From NCBI GenBank assembly GCA_937915925.1, contig CALGGM010000082.1:1-19184 (forward strand): a stretch of DNA of 19,184 nt, given 5' to 3'. The stretch comes from an uncultured Clostridia bacterium. GTDB lineage: Bacteria > Bacillota > Clostridia > Christensenellales > CAG-138. Made by a program: the position numbers and the translations under genes. The notes beneath the pieces are model-generated. The model saw only the letters and a program-made list of their open reading frames with translations. It made no database searches and had not been told where the DNA came from. This document shows positions 7,693-15,504 of this stretch, one piece after another; the stretch's first letter is position 1; each line of letters starts with the position of its first letter.

Positions 7693-8673
7693 TCATTTCT
7701 GCGCGTCCCGCACGCGGTCCAGAAGCGCAAGGAACTGCTCCTGCACCGGCTTTGGCGAACGGATGCGCACCGCGCCGCCGAGCGCCGCGACCCAGCCGAA
7801 GAACTGCTCCGACACCGCCACACGCACGAACGCCGTAAACCCGTCCTCGTGCGGGTGGATCGACACGTCCATACCGAAGCGATCGACAATCACGCCGATG
7901 ACGCTTGCGTCGCAGTCGAGCACCACGTCCGCTTCCTCGCCCGCGAACATCGAGAAGTTGCGGCTCGTGTACGCCGACATGTCGATGGCGGCGAACGTGT
8001 CCTTCCCCTGCCGCTCCGTTTCCGCGATCGTGATGCGGTTCATCTTGTCGACGCGATAGTGCTTGATGCGCGCGTCCGCGGCGTCGTAGGCGATCAGATA
8101 ATAGAACTCGTCGTCCCAGACGAGCGCGAACGGGCTCACGCAGTAGCGCGCGCCGGCTTTGCGCGGGACGCGTTTTTTGTTGAGATCGTACTGCCAGTAC
8201 ACGAACGTGATCTCCCGATCCTCCGCGATCGCGCCGTGGATGGCGTCGATGTTGTAGAACACGGATTCGTTGTCCGTCTTGCCGCGATCGGAGATATAGA
8301 GCTGACGTTTCAGAAGCGCCGCTTCCCCGCGGCTTGACAACGCCGCAAGCTTTTTGATCAACCGCCGCGTCTTTTTCGGCGACAGGAACTTTGCCGCCTG
8401 CACGCTGTCGACGAGCATCTTGAGCTCGGCGGGTTCGAACGCGCGCGACGCAAGATAGTACCCCTTGCGCTTGCCGACCGCGACCGATTCGATGTCCATG
8501 CCGTAATCGGCGAGCGTCATAAGATCGTCCGCGACGCTCTTGCGCTCCGCCTGTATGCCGCGCTCCTTCAACGCCGCGATCAGATCGGCGCTTGTCAACG
8601 GATGCAGCTCGTCCGTTTCGAGCAGCAGATCGCGGATCACCAGGATCTTTGCTTTTTGATTTTCCCGTTTCAT
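7693..8673 (-). CDS. WYL-domain transcriptional regulator with N-terminal HTH
   Basis: A 326-residue protein of the HTH-WYL family. Residues about 5-75 form a winged-helix of the DeoR-like kind (LTSADLIAALKERGI, then RKSVADDLMTLADYGMDI). The WYL core spans about 145-220, with FVYWQYD, SPFALVWDDEFYYLIAYD (Trp186, Tyr191-Tyr192-Leu193) and HYRVDKM. The rest fits the WCX C-terminal extension. WYL regulators bind small or nucleic-acid ligands and control many pathways; none can be assigned here. The ATG overlaps the amidohydrolase stop (ATGA), with a GGAGGAACGT ribosome binding site inside that gene, so the two are translationally coupled. It ends at the shared terminator 7652-7685. Confidence 0.88.
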   Translation of the reverse strand: MKRENQKAKILVIRDLLLETDELHPLTSADLIAALKERGIQAERKSVADDLMTLADYGMDIESVAVGKRKGYYLASRAFEPAELKMLVDSVQAAKFLSPKKTRRLIKKLAALSSRGEAALLKRQLYISDRGKTDNESVFYNIDAIHGAIAEDREITFVYWQYDLNKKRVPRKAGARYCVSPFALVWDDEFYYLIAYDAADARIKHYRVDKMNRITIAETERQGKDTFAAIDMSAYTSRNFSMFAGEEADVVLDCDASVIGVIVDRFGMDVSIHPHEDGFTAFVRVAVSEQFFGWVAALGGAVRIRSPKPVQEQFLALLDRVRDAQK

Positions 8674-10259
8674 ACGTTCCTCCGTTCCAAAACCGTTCCG
8701 TTCTTTTTGCCCGTAAAGACGCCGTCCTTGACGGCGGGCACGCCGTTTACCAAAACCGTGTCGATCCCCTCCGAAAACCGCTCGGGCTGCCGATAGGTCG
8801 CCTGCTCATGTACCGACGCTGGATCGAAGATCAGAAGATCCGCGTCCGCGCCGATTTCGATCCGTCCCTTGCGCTGCAAGCCGTAGCGGTCCGCAGGCAT
8901 GCGCGTCATCTTGTGCACCGCTTCCGCAAGCGTAAGCAATTTCCGTTCCCTTACAAAGCGCTCGAGCACATGCACAAACGTCCCGTACACGCGCGGATGC
9001 AACAGCCCGTCCCGCGGGTACGTCGCGTCGGAGATCACGTACGAAAACGGCTCTTTGTAGATCGCCGCAATGTCGTCCCCTTGTGTGAGCCGGTCGATCA
9101 TCGTGACCGCACAGGCGTTTCTTGAAAGCAGCTCGGCGCAAAATCGCCACGGCTCCATGTCCTCTGCCGCCTCGGCAATCGTATTGCCGATCAGGCTGCG
9201 GTCCGCCTCCCGCCGCGCCGACGCGATCTCGATGTTCTCCCAACCGATCAGCATGGCGTAGTTGTCAAAATCCGTGCCGGTTTCCAACCGTTCTTTAAGA
9301 AGCTTCTGTGCTGCAGGATCGATAAGCCGTTTTGCGATCGCGTCCGTGCCACCCTCCAAAAACTCCGGCGGCAGAACGTGCAATAGCTGCGTGCTGCCTG
9401 CGGTGTACGGGTACGCGTCGCACATGACGTCGAGCCCGTCCTCCCTTGCGCGGCGGATTTTTCCCAGCGCGTCATACACGAGCTTGCCCCACCGGTCCTT
9501 ACCCACCGCCTTCAGATGGCTGATCTGAAGCGGAACGTTGAGCGCCTTTGCGATCGCGAGCGCTTCGTCGATCGAATCGAGCAGATTCATGGATTCCGAG
9601 CGCATATGGATCGAAAGCGTGACGTCCGTATTGCGGATCGGTTCGAGCGCGGAAATGAGCTCCTCCGTACGAAAAAAGCACTCCGGCGCGTAGCCGAGCC
9701 CCAAAGAGACCCCGAGCGCGCCTTCGGAAAGCGATTGCTCCAGAATCGCATGGATCGCCCGGTAATCCGCGTCGGTAAGCGTTTTCTGAAAGCCCGCAAC
9801 AGCGGCGCGGACCGTGCCTAAACCTACCAGCATGCCCGCATGGATCGGCAGCGGACGGCGTTTCAACGCGGAAAGATAGTCCGAAAGACGTTCGACCGGG
9901 GTATTGCCGAGCTCGCCCGTGATCGGATAAAGATACGCCGCAACGTCGTGCTTGTGCGGACCGAATACCGGCGCGGCGCTTAAACCGCAGTTTCCGTTGA
10001 TGACCGTCGTGAGCCCCTGCAATAGCTCCGCTTTTCCGAACCCGTCCCGAAAGATCGCGGTATCCGCATGCCGGTGCGCGTCGATAAAGCCCGGCGTAAC
10101 GACCTTGCCCGCCGCATCGAGGACCTCCCCGGCGTTCGCGCCGGAAAGATCGCCGATCGCCGCAACGGTCCTGCCCGCCACACCGACGTCGGAGCGAAAC
10201 GCTTGCCTTCCGCTTCCGTCCAGTATACTTCCGTTTCGGATGATCACATCAAATTCCAT
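8670..10259 (-). CDS. N-acyl-D-amino-acid deacylase family amidohydrolase
   Basis: A 529-residue metal-dependent amidohydrolase of the D-aminoacylase type, which removes N-acyl groups from D-amino acids or acts on related cyclic amides. Visible motifs in order: metal-binding GFIDAHRHAD (His62, His64), GNCGLSAAP with Cys91, HMRSES with His218, ISHLK with His248, DAYPYTAGST at 281-290, and VISDATYP with Asp411. Cys91, His218 and His248 match the zinc ligands of the Alcaligenes enzyme (Cys96, His220, His250). The C-terminal HPRVYGTF and GADADLLIFDP stretches are family-typical. The ATG at 10259 is chosen because the family N-terminus begins there; a 45-codon upstream extension runs through the promoter and a terminator. 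No Shine-Dalgarno sequence precedes it; a promoter six bases upstream points to a leaderless mRNA. Coupled to the WYL gene. Exact substrate unknown. Confidence 0.9.
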   Translation of the reverse strand: MEFDVIIRNGSILDGSGRQAFRSDVGVAGRTVAAIGDLSGANAGEVLDAAGKVVTPGFIDAHRHADTAIFRDGFGKAELLQGLTTVINGNCGLSAAPVFGPHKHDVAAYLYPITGELGNTPVERLSDYLSALKRRPLPIHAGMLVGLGTVRAAVAGFQKTLTDADYRAIHAILEQSLSEGALGVSLGLGYAPECFFRTEELISALEPIRNTDVTLSIHMRSESMNLLDSIDEALAIAKALNVPLQISHLKAVGKDRWGKLVYDALGKIRRAREDGLDVMCDAYPYTAGSTQLLHVLPPEFLEGGTDAIAKRLIDPAAQKLLKERLETGTDFDNYAMLIGWENIEIASARREADRSLIGNTIAEAAEDMEPWRFCAELLSRNACAVTMIDRLTQGDDIAAIYKEPFSYVISDATYPRDGLLHPRVYGTFVHVLERFVRERKLLTLAEAVHKMTRMPADRYGLQRKGRIEIGADADLLIFDPASVHEQATYRQPERFSEGIDTVLVNGVPAVKDGVFTGKKNGTVLERRNV

Positions 10260-10265
10260 ACGGGT

Positions 10266-10294
10266 ATTGTACCACCGTTCACCCCGCCTTGCAA
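10266..10294 (-). promoter_or_regulatory. Promoter giving a leaderless amidohydrolase mRNA
   Basis: TTGCAA (10294-10289) and TACAAT (10271-10266) are separated by 17 bases. The -10 ends six bases before the ATG at 10259, so the seventh base after it is the A of the start codon. There is no purine-rich ribosome binding site in between. The good match of both boxes makes this the stronger of the two leaderless candidates in the window. Confidence 0.72.
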
Positions 10295-10311
10295 TCCCAT
10301 TTATGGGAAAG

Positions 10312-10337
10312 CAAAAAAGGACTTCGAAAAGTCCTTT
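10312..10337 (-). terminator. Terminator of the Imm26-like gene
   Basis: A 9-bp perfect stem (10316-10324 with 10329-10337, CGAA loop) is followed on the minus strand by TTTTTTGC. It lies 23 bases after the stop codon at 10360 and just upstream of the amidohydrolase promoter, insulating the two units. Confidence 0.88.
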
Positions 10338-10359
10338 GGGTCCTGAAAAGCGGTCTGTT

Positions 10360-11448
10360 TTATGTCTCCAATCCGAGCTGCCGACAGATTTCAATGCGCT
10401 GCCTGCGGTATGCAGGATTTCTCAAGTCTCCTTTTCCGAAATCGCTTTCCCAATACGGATCGTTCGAGCCTTGTTCAATGCAGGCTTGCAGGATCGGCAG
10501 ATTAATATTCAGCGTCCATCCGATCCGGTTGTTGATAAAGCCGTTGTAAAGCGCTTTTTGATCCTCGAGAGAAATATAGGTCCTCCCGCTTTGATAACAT
10601 AAACCGCTTTTATGCAGATCGATCGTATTTCCGTAATGAACCGTATAATTCACTTCCTGCGGCTTCAATTCGGCATGGCCGATGATCTCATATTCACCGT
10701 AGAAAAAAGCATTGTCCATGATCATCTGCGAGGGAAGCATTTTCAGATTCTGCAGTTCGTTTGGAACCAGCGAAGGGTTCTCTGTTAAAACACGATACAC
10801 GGCGACGCACAGCGGCTTTCCCATAAAGATATTCCAGAAAGGCTCTCCGCGTTTTCGCATCCGCTCATAGTCTATCAGTATTCTGCCATAACCGAACAGC
10901 CCTCGATTGATCCGGAACCGAAAGAAATCACCCTCGCGATACTTATGATGCGACTTGCCTTTCAGCGCAAACGCATGGATCTCCTTTAGATCGTCTTCTG
11001 TTGTTTCATCACACCAACGCACCACCCAATCGGAAAGCATCGAGAGTGAGCGGATGACCTGTCCTTCGTATGCCGAATGGTAATAGGTTACTTCGCTTGT
11101 CGGATTTGACAGCGAAACAGTACCTCGGACATAGGTTAATTGCATTCCGATGCGCTTGCACTTTTCCAAATTTGCCGCAGAAAACGGTTTCGGTTTTCCT
11201 TTTTCCGTTTTGGGTAAGATTTGTTTGTGGTCGTCCGAAAGCTCGGCTTCTACGCTGAACTCGCAATACAATTCATGATCGGGCTGCTCGTCAAAAACCT
11301 GAATTACTTTTTTGATCACGTTTCCATCCAGATAGGCAAACGTATCATACATGTCAAGTTTGCCGGCCGGTACTTCAAGTTTTGTCCATGTATCAGCAAC
11401 AAGCGGCAGCGCAAAGCACCTGCGTTGTTCATTGGTAAGTTCAAACAT
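10360..11448 (-). CDS. Uncharacterised protein with Imm26-like domain
   Basis: A 362-residue protein with no signal peptide or membrane segment. Residues about 1-115 (FELTNEQRRCFAL, then ILPKTEKGKPKPFSAANL) resemble the N-terminal part of a family seen in Clostridia. Residues about 175-265 (YREGDFFRFRI, GYGRILIDY, then FFYGEYEIIGHAEL) resemble immunity protein 26, a family that neutralises polymorphic toxins in the cytoplasm. The match is from memory of family motifs and is moderate. The start at 11448 has GAGG eight bases upstream. The gene is a single-gene unit with its own promoter and terminator, and is visibly more AT-rich than both neighbours, a sign of acquisition. No toxin gene is next to it. 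It may be an orphan immunity gene or have an unrelated role. Confidence 0.75.
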   Translation of the reverse strand: MFELTNEQRRCFALPLVADTWTKLEVPAGKLDMYDTFAYLDGNVIKKVIQVFDEQPDHELYCEFSVEAELSDDHKQILPKTEKGKPKPFSAANLEKCKRIGMQLTYVRGTVSLSNPTSEVTYYHSAYEGQVIRSLSMLSDWVVRWCDETTEDDLKEIHAFALKGKSHHKYREGDFFRFRINRGLFGYGRILIDYERMRKRGEPFWNIFMGKPLCVAVYRVLTENPSLVPNELQNLKMLPSQMIMDNAFFYGEYEIIGHAELKPQEVNYTVHYGNTIDLHKSGLCYQSGRTYISLEDQKALYNGFINNRIGWTLNINLPILQACIEQGSNDPYWESDFGKGDLRNPAYRRQRIEICRQLGLET

Positions 11449-11479
11449 AGGCTTTTCCTCTTTTTCGGTTTTCGCTTAT

Positions 11480-11508
11480 AGCATAGTATTCGGTTCGAAA
11501 AAGCGCAA
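11480..11508 (-). promoter_or_regulatory. Promoter of the Imm26-like gene
   Basis: On the minus strand TTGCGC (11508-11503) and TATGCT (11485-11480) are separated by 17 bases. The leader would be about 25 bases and contains the GAGG ribosome binding site. Confidence 0.6.
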
Positions 11509-11521
11509 GCATACAAGCTGT

Positions 11522-11554
11522 AAAAGTGCTGCTCCGATCACGTCAGAGCAGCAC
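11522..11554 (-). terminator. Terminator overlapping the end of the IclR gene
   Basis: A 9-bp perfect stem pairs 11526-11534 with 11546-11554 around an 11-base loop, followed on the minus strand by TTTTACAG. The 5' arm of the stem encodes the last residues (KVLL) of the IclR-type protein, and its stop codon (11545-11543) lies in the loop. It is the first terminator seen after the T-box of the pheS operon. Confidence 0.8.
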
Positions 11555-12331
11555 CTTGCTTCCGTTTTCCCGATACCCGAGCGCTTCGCTGATCACGGCG
11601 GCGGCTTTCAGTACCTCCGCGGCGGCGTTACGGAACTCGTCCGAATCGACGCGGCGGAACATACCGATGAGACCCACCGCGTAGCGGATCTCGCCGTGAT
11701 AGTCGCGGATCGGCGCGGCGACGCCGCGGATGCCGATCTTGAACTCGCCGTTTTCGATCGCATAGCCGCGTTCGCGCACGGCTTTGATTTCGGACAGCAG
11801 CGCGTCCGCGTCGGCGAGGGTGTGCGGCGTGTATGCCGTTTTGTGCATCTCGAAGATATGCTTTACGCTCGCGTCCGGAAGCGAGGACAGCAGCACCTTG
11901 CCCTGCGCCGTGCAGAACGACGGCAGATGCGCGCCGGTCTCGGACACGATGTGAAAGCTCGAATCCGCCTCCGCGTGCGCAAGCACCAGCGCTTCGCCGC
12001 GATCGAGCATGGTGAGCGACGCAGATTCGTTCGTTACGTCGACCAAAGCCTGCATCGGCTCGCGCGAAAGCGTGATGATATTGCGCGTGGAGCTGACCGC
12101 GCTGCCGTATTCGAACAGGCGCACGCCGAGCGCATAGCGTCCCGCCGTGTCCTGTTCGACAAGCCCGCAGTTTCGCATCGAGCTTAAAAGCCCGTGCGCC
12201 GTGCTCTTTGCAAAGCCGGTCGCGTCTGCGATCTCGCCAAGCGTCAGCGCGCGCTTTCCCTCCGCAAGCGCGTCAAGGATCCTGCACGCCTTTGTGATCG
12301 CGCGGACCGGTTCCGTTCTCCGCTCCGTCAT
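11543..12331 (-). CDS. IclR-family transcriptional regulator
   Basis: A 262-residue regulator. Residues about 8-75 form the N-terminal winged helix (ITKACRILDALAEG, LGEIADATGFAKSTAHGLL). The C-terminal effector domain has the family's SFCTAQGKVLLSS, GYAIENGEFKIGIRGVAAPI and VGLIGMFRR stretches. IclR proteins bind small carbon-source ligands and repress or activate catabolic genes; no ligand can be named here. Its ATG overlaps the nadE stop (ATGA), with no strong ribosome binding site of its own, so it is probably translated by coupling. It is the last gene of the pheS-pheT-nadE-iclR run, an unusual place for an IclR regulator. The terminator stem is built into its last codons. Confidence 0.9.
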   Translation of the reverse strand: MTERRTEPVRAITKACRILDALAEGKRALTLGEIADATGFAKSTAHGLLSSMRNCGLVEQDTAGRYALGVRLFEYGSAVSSTRNIITLSREPMQALVDVTNESASLTMLDRGEALVLAHAEADSSFHIVSETGAHLPSFCTAQGKVLLSSLPDASVKHIFEMHKTAYTPHTLADADALLSEIKAVRERGYAIENGEFKIGIRGVAAPIRDYHGEIRYAVGLIGMFRRVDSDEFRNAAAEVLKAAAVISEALGYRENGSKVLL

Positions 12332-13077
12332 GCGTCCGCGTTCGGATCGTACGGGAAGGTCTGCATCAGCTCAAGCTTAAAGAGGTTCGCCTTGTGCTTG
12401 CGGTCGATGAGCGCCTTCACCTCCGGATCGTCGATCTCGCCGGTGCGGATGTAGCGGTCAAGCACCGCGTAGGTAAAGCCGAGGTTGTCCTCGTCCGTCT
12501 TGCCGCAAAGCCCGTCGCTCGGGACCTTATGCACGAACATGTCGGGAAGTCCGAGGTATGTTCCGAGCTCCTTGACCTCCGCGACCGTGAGCTTTCCAAG
12601 GGGGCACACGTCGCCCACGGAATCGCCGTAGCGCGTGGAATAACCGACCCAGTCCTCACTGAGGTTACAGGTATTGATGACGCGTCCGTTATACGACTGC
12701 GACACCGCATAAAGCGTGCTCATGCGGATGCGCGGGGCGAGGTTGATGTAGGATTGATTACTAAGCTCCACCCCCGCTGCCTTTGCCGCGTTCACGACGC
12801 CGTTGTACGCGTCCTTGATGTTGACCACATACGAGCGGATCCCGAGATGCTTCACCAAAGCCTCGGACACGTCGATGTCATACTGCTCGCCGTTCGGCAT
12901 CAGCACGCCGATGACGCGATCCTTGCCCAGCGCTTCCACGCACAGCGCAGCAGTGACCGAGCTGTCCTTGCCGCCGGAGATGCCGATCACGGCGTTGCAG
13001 CCGGGACCGTTTTCATCGAACCAGTCGTTCAGCCATTTGACGAGGTCGTTTCTGACCTTTTCCACGTTGAATCCCAT
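12328..13077 (-). CDS. nadE: Ammonia-dependent NAD(+) synthase
   Basis: A 249-residue cytoplasmic enzyme that converts deamido-NAD+ to NAD+ using ATP and ammonia, the last step of NAD synthesis. The ATP-pyrophosphatase P-loop SGGKDSS is at 34-40. Other family motifs follow: INTCNLSEDWVGYSTRYGDS and VPSDGLCGKTDEDNLGF. There is no N-terminal nitrilase (glutaminase) domain, so it is the short form that uses free ammonia. GGAGGG lies six bases before the ATG at 13077. It follows pheT by 51 bases with no terminator, the gap being filled by a heptamer repeat, and overlaps the iclR start by four bases. Transcription from the pheS promoter is likely. Confidence 0.93.
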   Translation of the reverse strand: MGFNVEKVRNDLVKWLNDWFDENGPGCNAVIGISGGKDSSVTAALCVEALGKDRVIGVLMPNGEQYDIDVSEALVKHLGIRSYVVNIKDAYNGVVNAAKAAGVELSNQSYINLAPRIRMSTLYAVSQSYNGRVINTCNLSEDWVGYSTRYGDSVGDVCPLGKLTVAEVKELGTYLGLPDMFVHKVPSDGLCGKTDEDNLGFTYAVLDRYIRTGEIDDPEVKALIDRKHKANLFKLELMQTFPYDPNADA

Positions 13078-13091
13078 ACTTGTCCCTCCTT

Positions 13092-13126
13092 CATTCTACA
13101 TTCTACATTCTGCGTTCTGCATTCTG
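13092..13126 (-). repeat. Five-unit heptamer array in the pheT-nadE gap
   Basis: Read on the minus strand, five tandem 7-base units follow each other: CAGAATG, CAGAACG, CAGAATG, TAGAATG, TAGAATG. The first 28 bases (13126-13099) are identical to the plus-strand bases 16667-16694 inside the pheS leader, so the two arrays are inverted relative to each other and bracket pheS and pheT. The array ends a few bases before the nadE ribosome binding site. Confidence 0.9.
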
Positions 13127-13128
13127 TT

Positions 13129-15492
13129 TCACACCGTGCGCAGACGGATGTTCTTCTTGGCAAGCACTTCGAGGATGCGGTCGATATACGCCTGCACCTC
13201 CGCCTTCTGAAGCGTCTTTGTGGGCGAAACGAACGAGAGCCGGATCGTGACGCTCTTGCCCTCCGCCTCGTAGATGTCGACGAGCGAGATGTCCTTGAGC
13301 GTTTCGTCGCGATCCGCATAGAACGGTCCCGTGATGTCCGCAAACGTTACGCTGCGGTCGACCAGGAAGCTGAGGTCGATGTCGATGCCCGGGAAGCGCG
13401 ACGCTTCCTGATACGAAAGCTCTCTTTCGGGGATCTCGGAAAGCGAATCCATATCGAGCTCGAGCGTGACGATCGCCGCTTTCTTATCGATCTCGGCGGC
13501 AACCTCGGGATGCACGGTCGAGATCGTGCCGATCGTGCTGCCGTCGAGCAGGATCGCCGCGGTGTTTGCCGGATGCTCCCACGCGTTTTGCGGCTGCACG
13601 CGCTCGAACGTCGGGTGGATCCTTCTGAGATCGAACAGGATCGCCGCGATCATGTCGCGCAGCGCGAGGAACACGGTGCGTTCCTTCTCGTGCGAGAGCA
13701 TCGCAATGCCGAGCGTTCTGCGCTCGTTGCAGGTACCGTCCGCCTTGAGCCCCTTGACGGTCCTGCCGATCTCGAACACGCCGAACGACGGCGCGTAGAA
13801 GCGGTTCTCCTTCAAAACCGGCAGCAACGTCTGCATCATTGCGGTGCGCAGGACCGTCGCGTCGGGGTTCATGCCGTTCAAAAGCCGCACGTTGTCGGGC
13901 AGCGGGATTTTGAGATCGTTCAGCTTCTTCGCGTCGCACCAGAGGTACGTGTGGACCTCGTGCAGTCCGAACATCTTGACGAGCGCGTCCTTGACCGCCG
14001 CTTCGTCCGCCTTGACCTGCAGCGGCTTCACGGGACGCAGGGCGCTCAAAGTCGTCTCGATCTTGAAGTTGTCGTAGCCGTAGATGCGCGTGATCTCCTC
14101 GATGACGTCCGCGGGGATCGTCACGTCCTTGGTGGCGCGCCACGACGGGACTTTCACGTCGAACGCGGAGTTGTTCTCCCTCACGTCGAAGCCGAGCCGC
14201 GTCAGCGTGTCGTTGATCTGCGCGTCGGAGATGTCGATGCCCGTATAGCGATCGACAAACGCCTTGTCAAAGTGCAGCTCGATCTCCGGATAATGATACT
14301 GATAGCAGTCGGTGTAACGGCTCGTGACCTGCGCTTCGGGATCGATGGAAAGAAGCAGCTTTAAGAATCTGCCCGCCGCGAGCGCGCAAAGCTCCGGGTC
14401 GAGCGTCTTTTCGTAGCGCATGCTCGCGTCGGTACGAAGCCCGATGCGGCTGGAGGTCTTGCGTACCGAAACTGCCGAGAACGTCGCGCATTCGAGGGTG
14501 ACCGAATCCGTATCGGCGACGATCTCGCTGTTCTCGCCGCCCATGACGCCGGCGACCGCAACGGGATGATTGTCGCTTGTGATCATCAGCGTTTCGGGGT
14601 CGATCTTCCGCTCCGTGCCGTCCAGCGTCTTGAACGCAAACGTTTCAGGGAAGCGCTGCACGCCGATCGTGCCGACCATGCGCGAATCGAACGCGTGCGT
14701 CGGCTGACCGAGCTCGAGCATGACGTAGTTGGTAAGGTCCGCTAAAAGCGAGATCGCGCGCATGCCGCAGTAATAGAGACGGATCTGCATGTCGATCGGG
14801 CTGACCTTCTTTTGGATATGCGCGGCGCGGATCGCGGAATAGCGGTAGCAAAGCTCCGGATCGATGAAGCCGAGCGGAACGGGCTCCAACGCATCGTATT
14901 TAGAAAGATCGTCGAGCTCCAACGGCTTTAACGGGCGCTTCGCGATCGCCGAAAACTCGCGCGCAATGCCGTAATGTCCCCAAAGGTCGGGGCGGTTGGT
15001 GAGCGACTTGTTGTCGACCTCGAACACGATGTCGTCAAATGCGTACAGCTCCTTGATCGGCTTTCCGAGCGGCGCGTCTTCGGGAAGCTCCAAAAGCCCC
15101 GTGGACGAATCCGCAATGCCGAGCTCTTGCGCCGAGCAGCACATGCCGCGCGATACGACGCCCGCAACGGTCGCTTCGCCGATCGTCATGCCCTTGACCG
15201 ACGCGCCGAACGGTGCAAACGGTACGCGCATGCCGACGCGCACGTTCTGCGCGCCGCATACGCAGCGGTCGGTGTGATCGCCTAAGTTGAGCTCTAAAAG
15301 ATGCAGCTTCTTGGAATTCGGATGCTCCTCGATCTTCGTAATCTCCGCGACTAAAACGCCGTTAATCTCAGTGCCGAGGTGATAAACCTCCTCCACCTCC
15401 GCGGTGGACAGCGTGAAGCGATGGACGAGATCCTCGATATCAAGCCCGGACAAATCCACATAGTCCGAGATCCAGTTCATGGAAACGTTCAT
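13129..15492 (-). CDS. pheT: Phenylalanyl-tRNA synthetase beta subunit
   Basis: A 787-residue full-length beta subunit of the alpha2-beta2 enzyme that charges tRNA-Phe. Domains in order: an OB-fold tRNA-binding domain (about 40-150; HPNSKKLHLLELNLG, SRGMCCSAQELG), the B3/B4 editing domain (about 205-385) that hydrolyses mischarged Tyr-tRNA, B5 (about 400-475), a catalytic-like core, and the C-terminal FDX-ACB domain (about 695-787; SRFPGIDIDLSFLVD). The ATG at 15492 is preceded by TAAGGAGG, which overlaps the pheS stop codon; the gene gap is 12 bases, so expression is coupled. It is controlled by the T-box leader upstream of pheS. Confidence 0.97.
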   Translation of the reverse strand: MNVSMNWISDYVDLSGLDIEDLVHRFTLSTAEVEEVYHLGTEINGVLVAEITKIEEHPNSKKLHLLELNLGDHTDRCVCGAQNVRVGMRVPFAPFGASVKGMTIGEATVAGVVSRGMCCSAQELGIADSSTGLLELPEDAPLGKPIKELYAFDDIVFEVDNKSLTNRPDLWGHYGIAREFSAIAKRPLKPLELDDLSKYDALEPVPLGFIDPELCYRYSAIRAAHIQKKVSPIDMQIRLYYCGMRAISLLADLTNYVMLELGQPTHAFDSRMVGTIGVQRFPETFAFKTLDGTERKIDPETLMITSDNHPVAVAGVMGGENSEIVADTDSVTLECATFSAVSVRKTSSRIGLRTDASMRYEKTLDPELCALAAGRFLKLLLSIDPEAQVTSRYTDCYQYHYPEIELHFDKAFVDRYTGIDISDAQINDTLTRLGFDVRENNSAFDVKVPSWRATKDVTIPADVIEEITRIYGYDNFKIETTLSALRPVKPLQVKADEAAVKDALVKMFGLHEVHTYLWCDAKKLNDLKIPLPDNVRLLNGMNPDATVLRTAMMQTLLPVLKENRFYAPSFGVFEIGRTVKGLKADGTCNERRTLGIAMLSHEKERTVFLALRDMIAAILFDLRRIHPTFERVQPQNAWEHPANTAAILLDGSTIGTISTVHPEVAAEIDKKAAIVTLELDMDSLSEIPERELSYQEASRFPGIDIDLSFLVDRSVTFADITGPFYADRDETLKDISLVDIYEAEGKSVTIRLSFVSPTKTLQKAEVQAYIDRILEVLAKKNIRLRTV

Positions 15493-15504
15493 GGTTCTGC
15501 CTCC

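Noticed and set aside
10260..10394. A 45-codon N-terminal extension of the D-aminoacylase-type protein
   Set aside because: It contains a terminator hairpin and a promoter, overlaps the Imm26-like gene end, and precedes the family's usual N-terminus (MEFDVIIRNG).
13092..13126. Short tandem repeats taken as a CRISPR array
   Set aside because: Units are seven bases long with no spacers, and no cas genes are near.
12394..14364. A 656-codon open frame on the plus strand opposite nadE and pheT
   Set aside because: It crosses the nadE-pheT gap and its heptamer repeat, is very rich in Arg, His, Asp and Val as mirror frames are, and has no family motif. It is a shadow of the two real genes.
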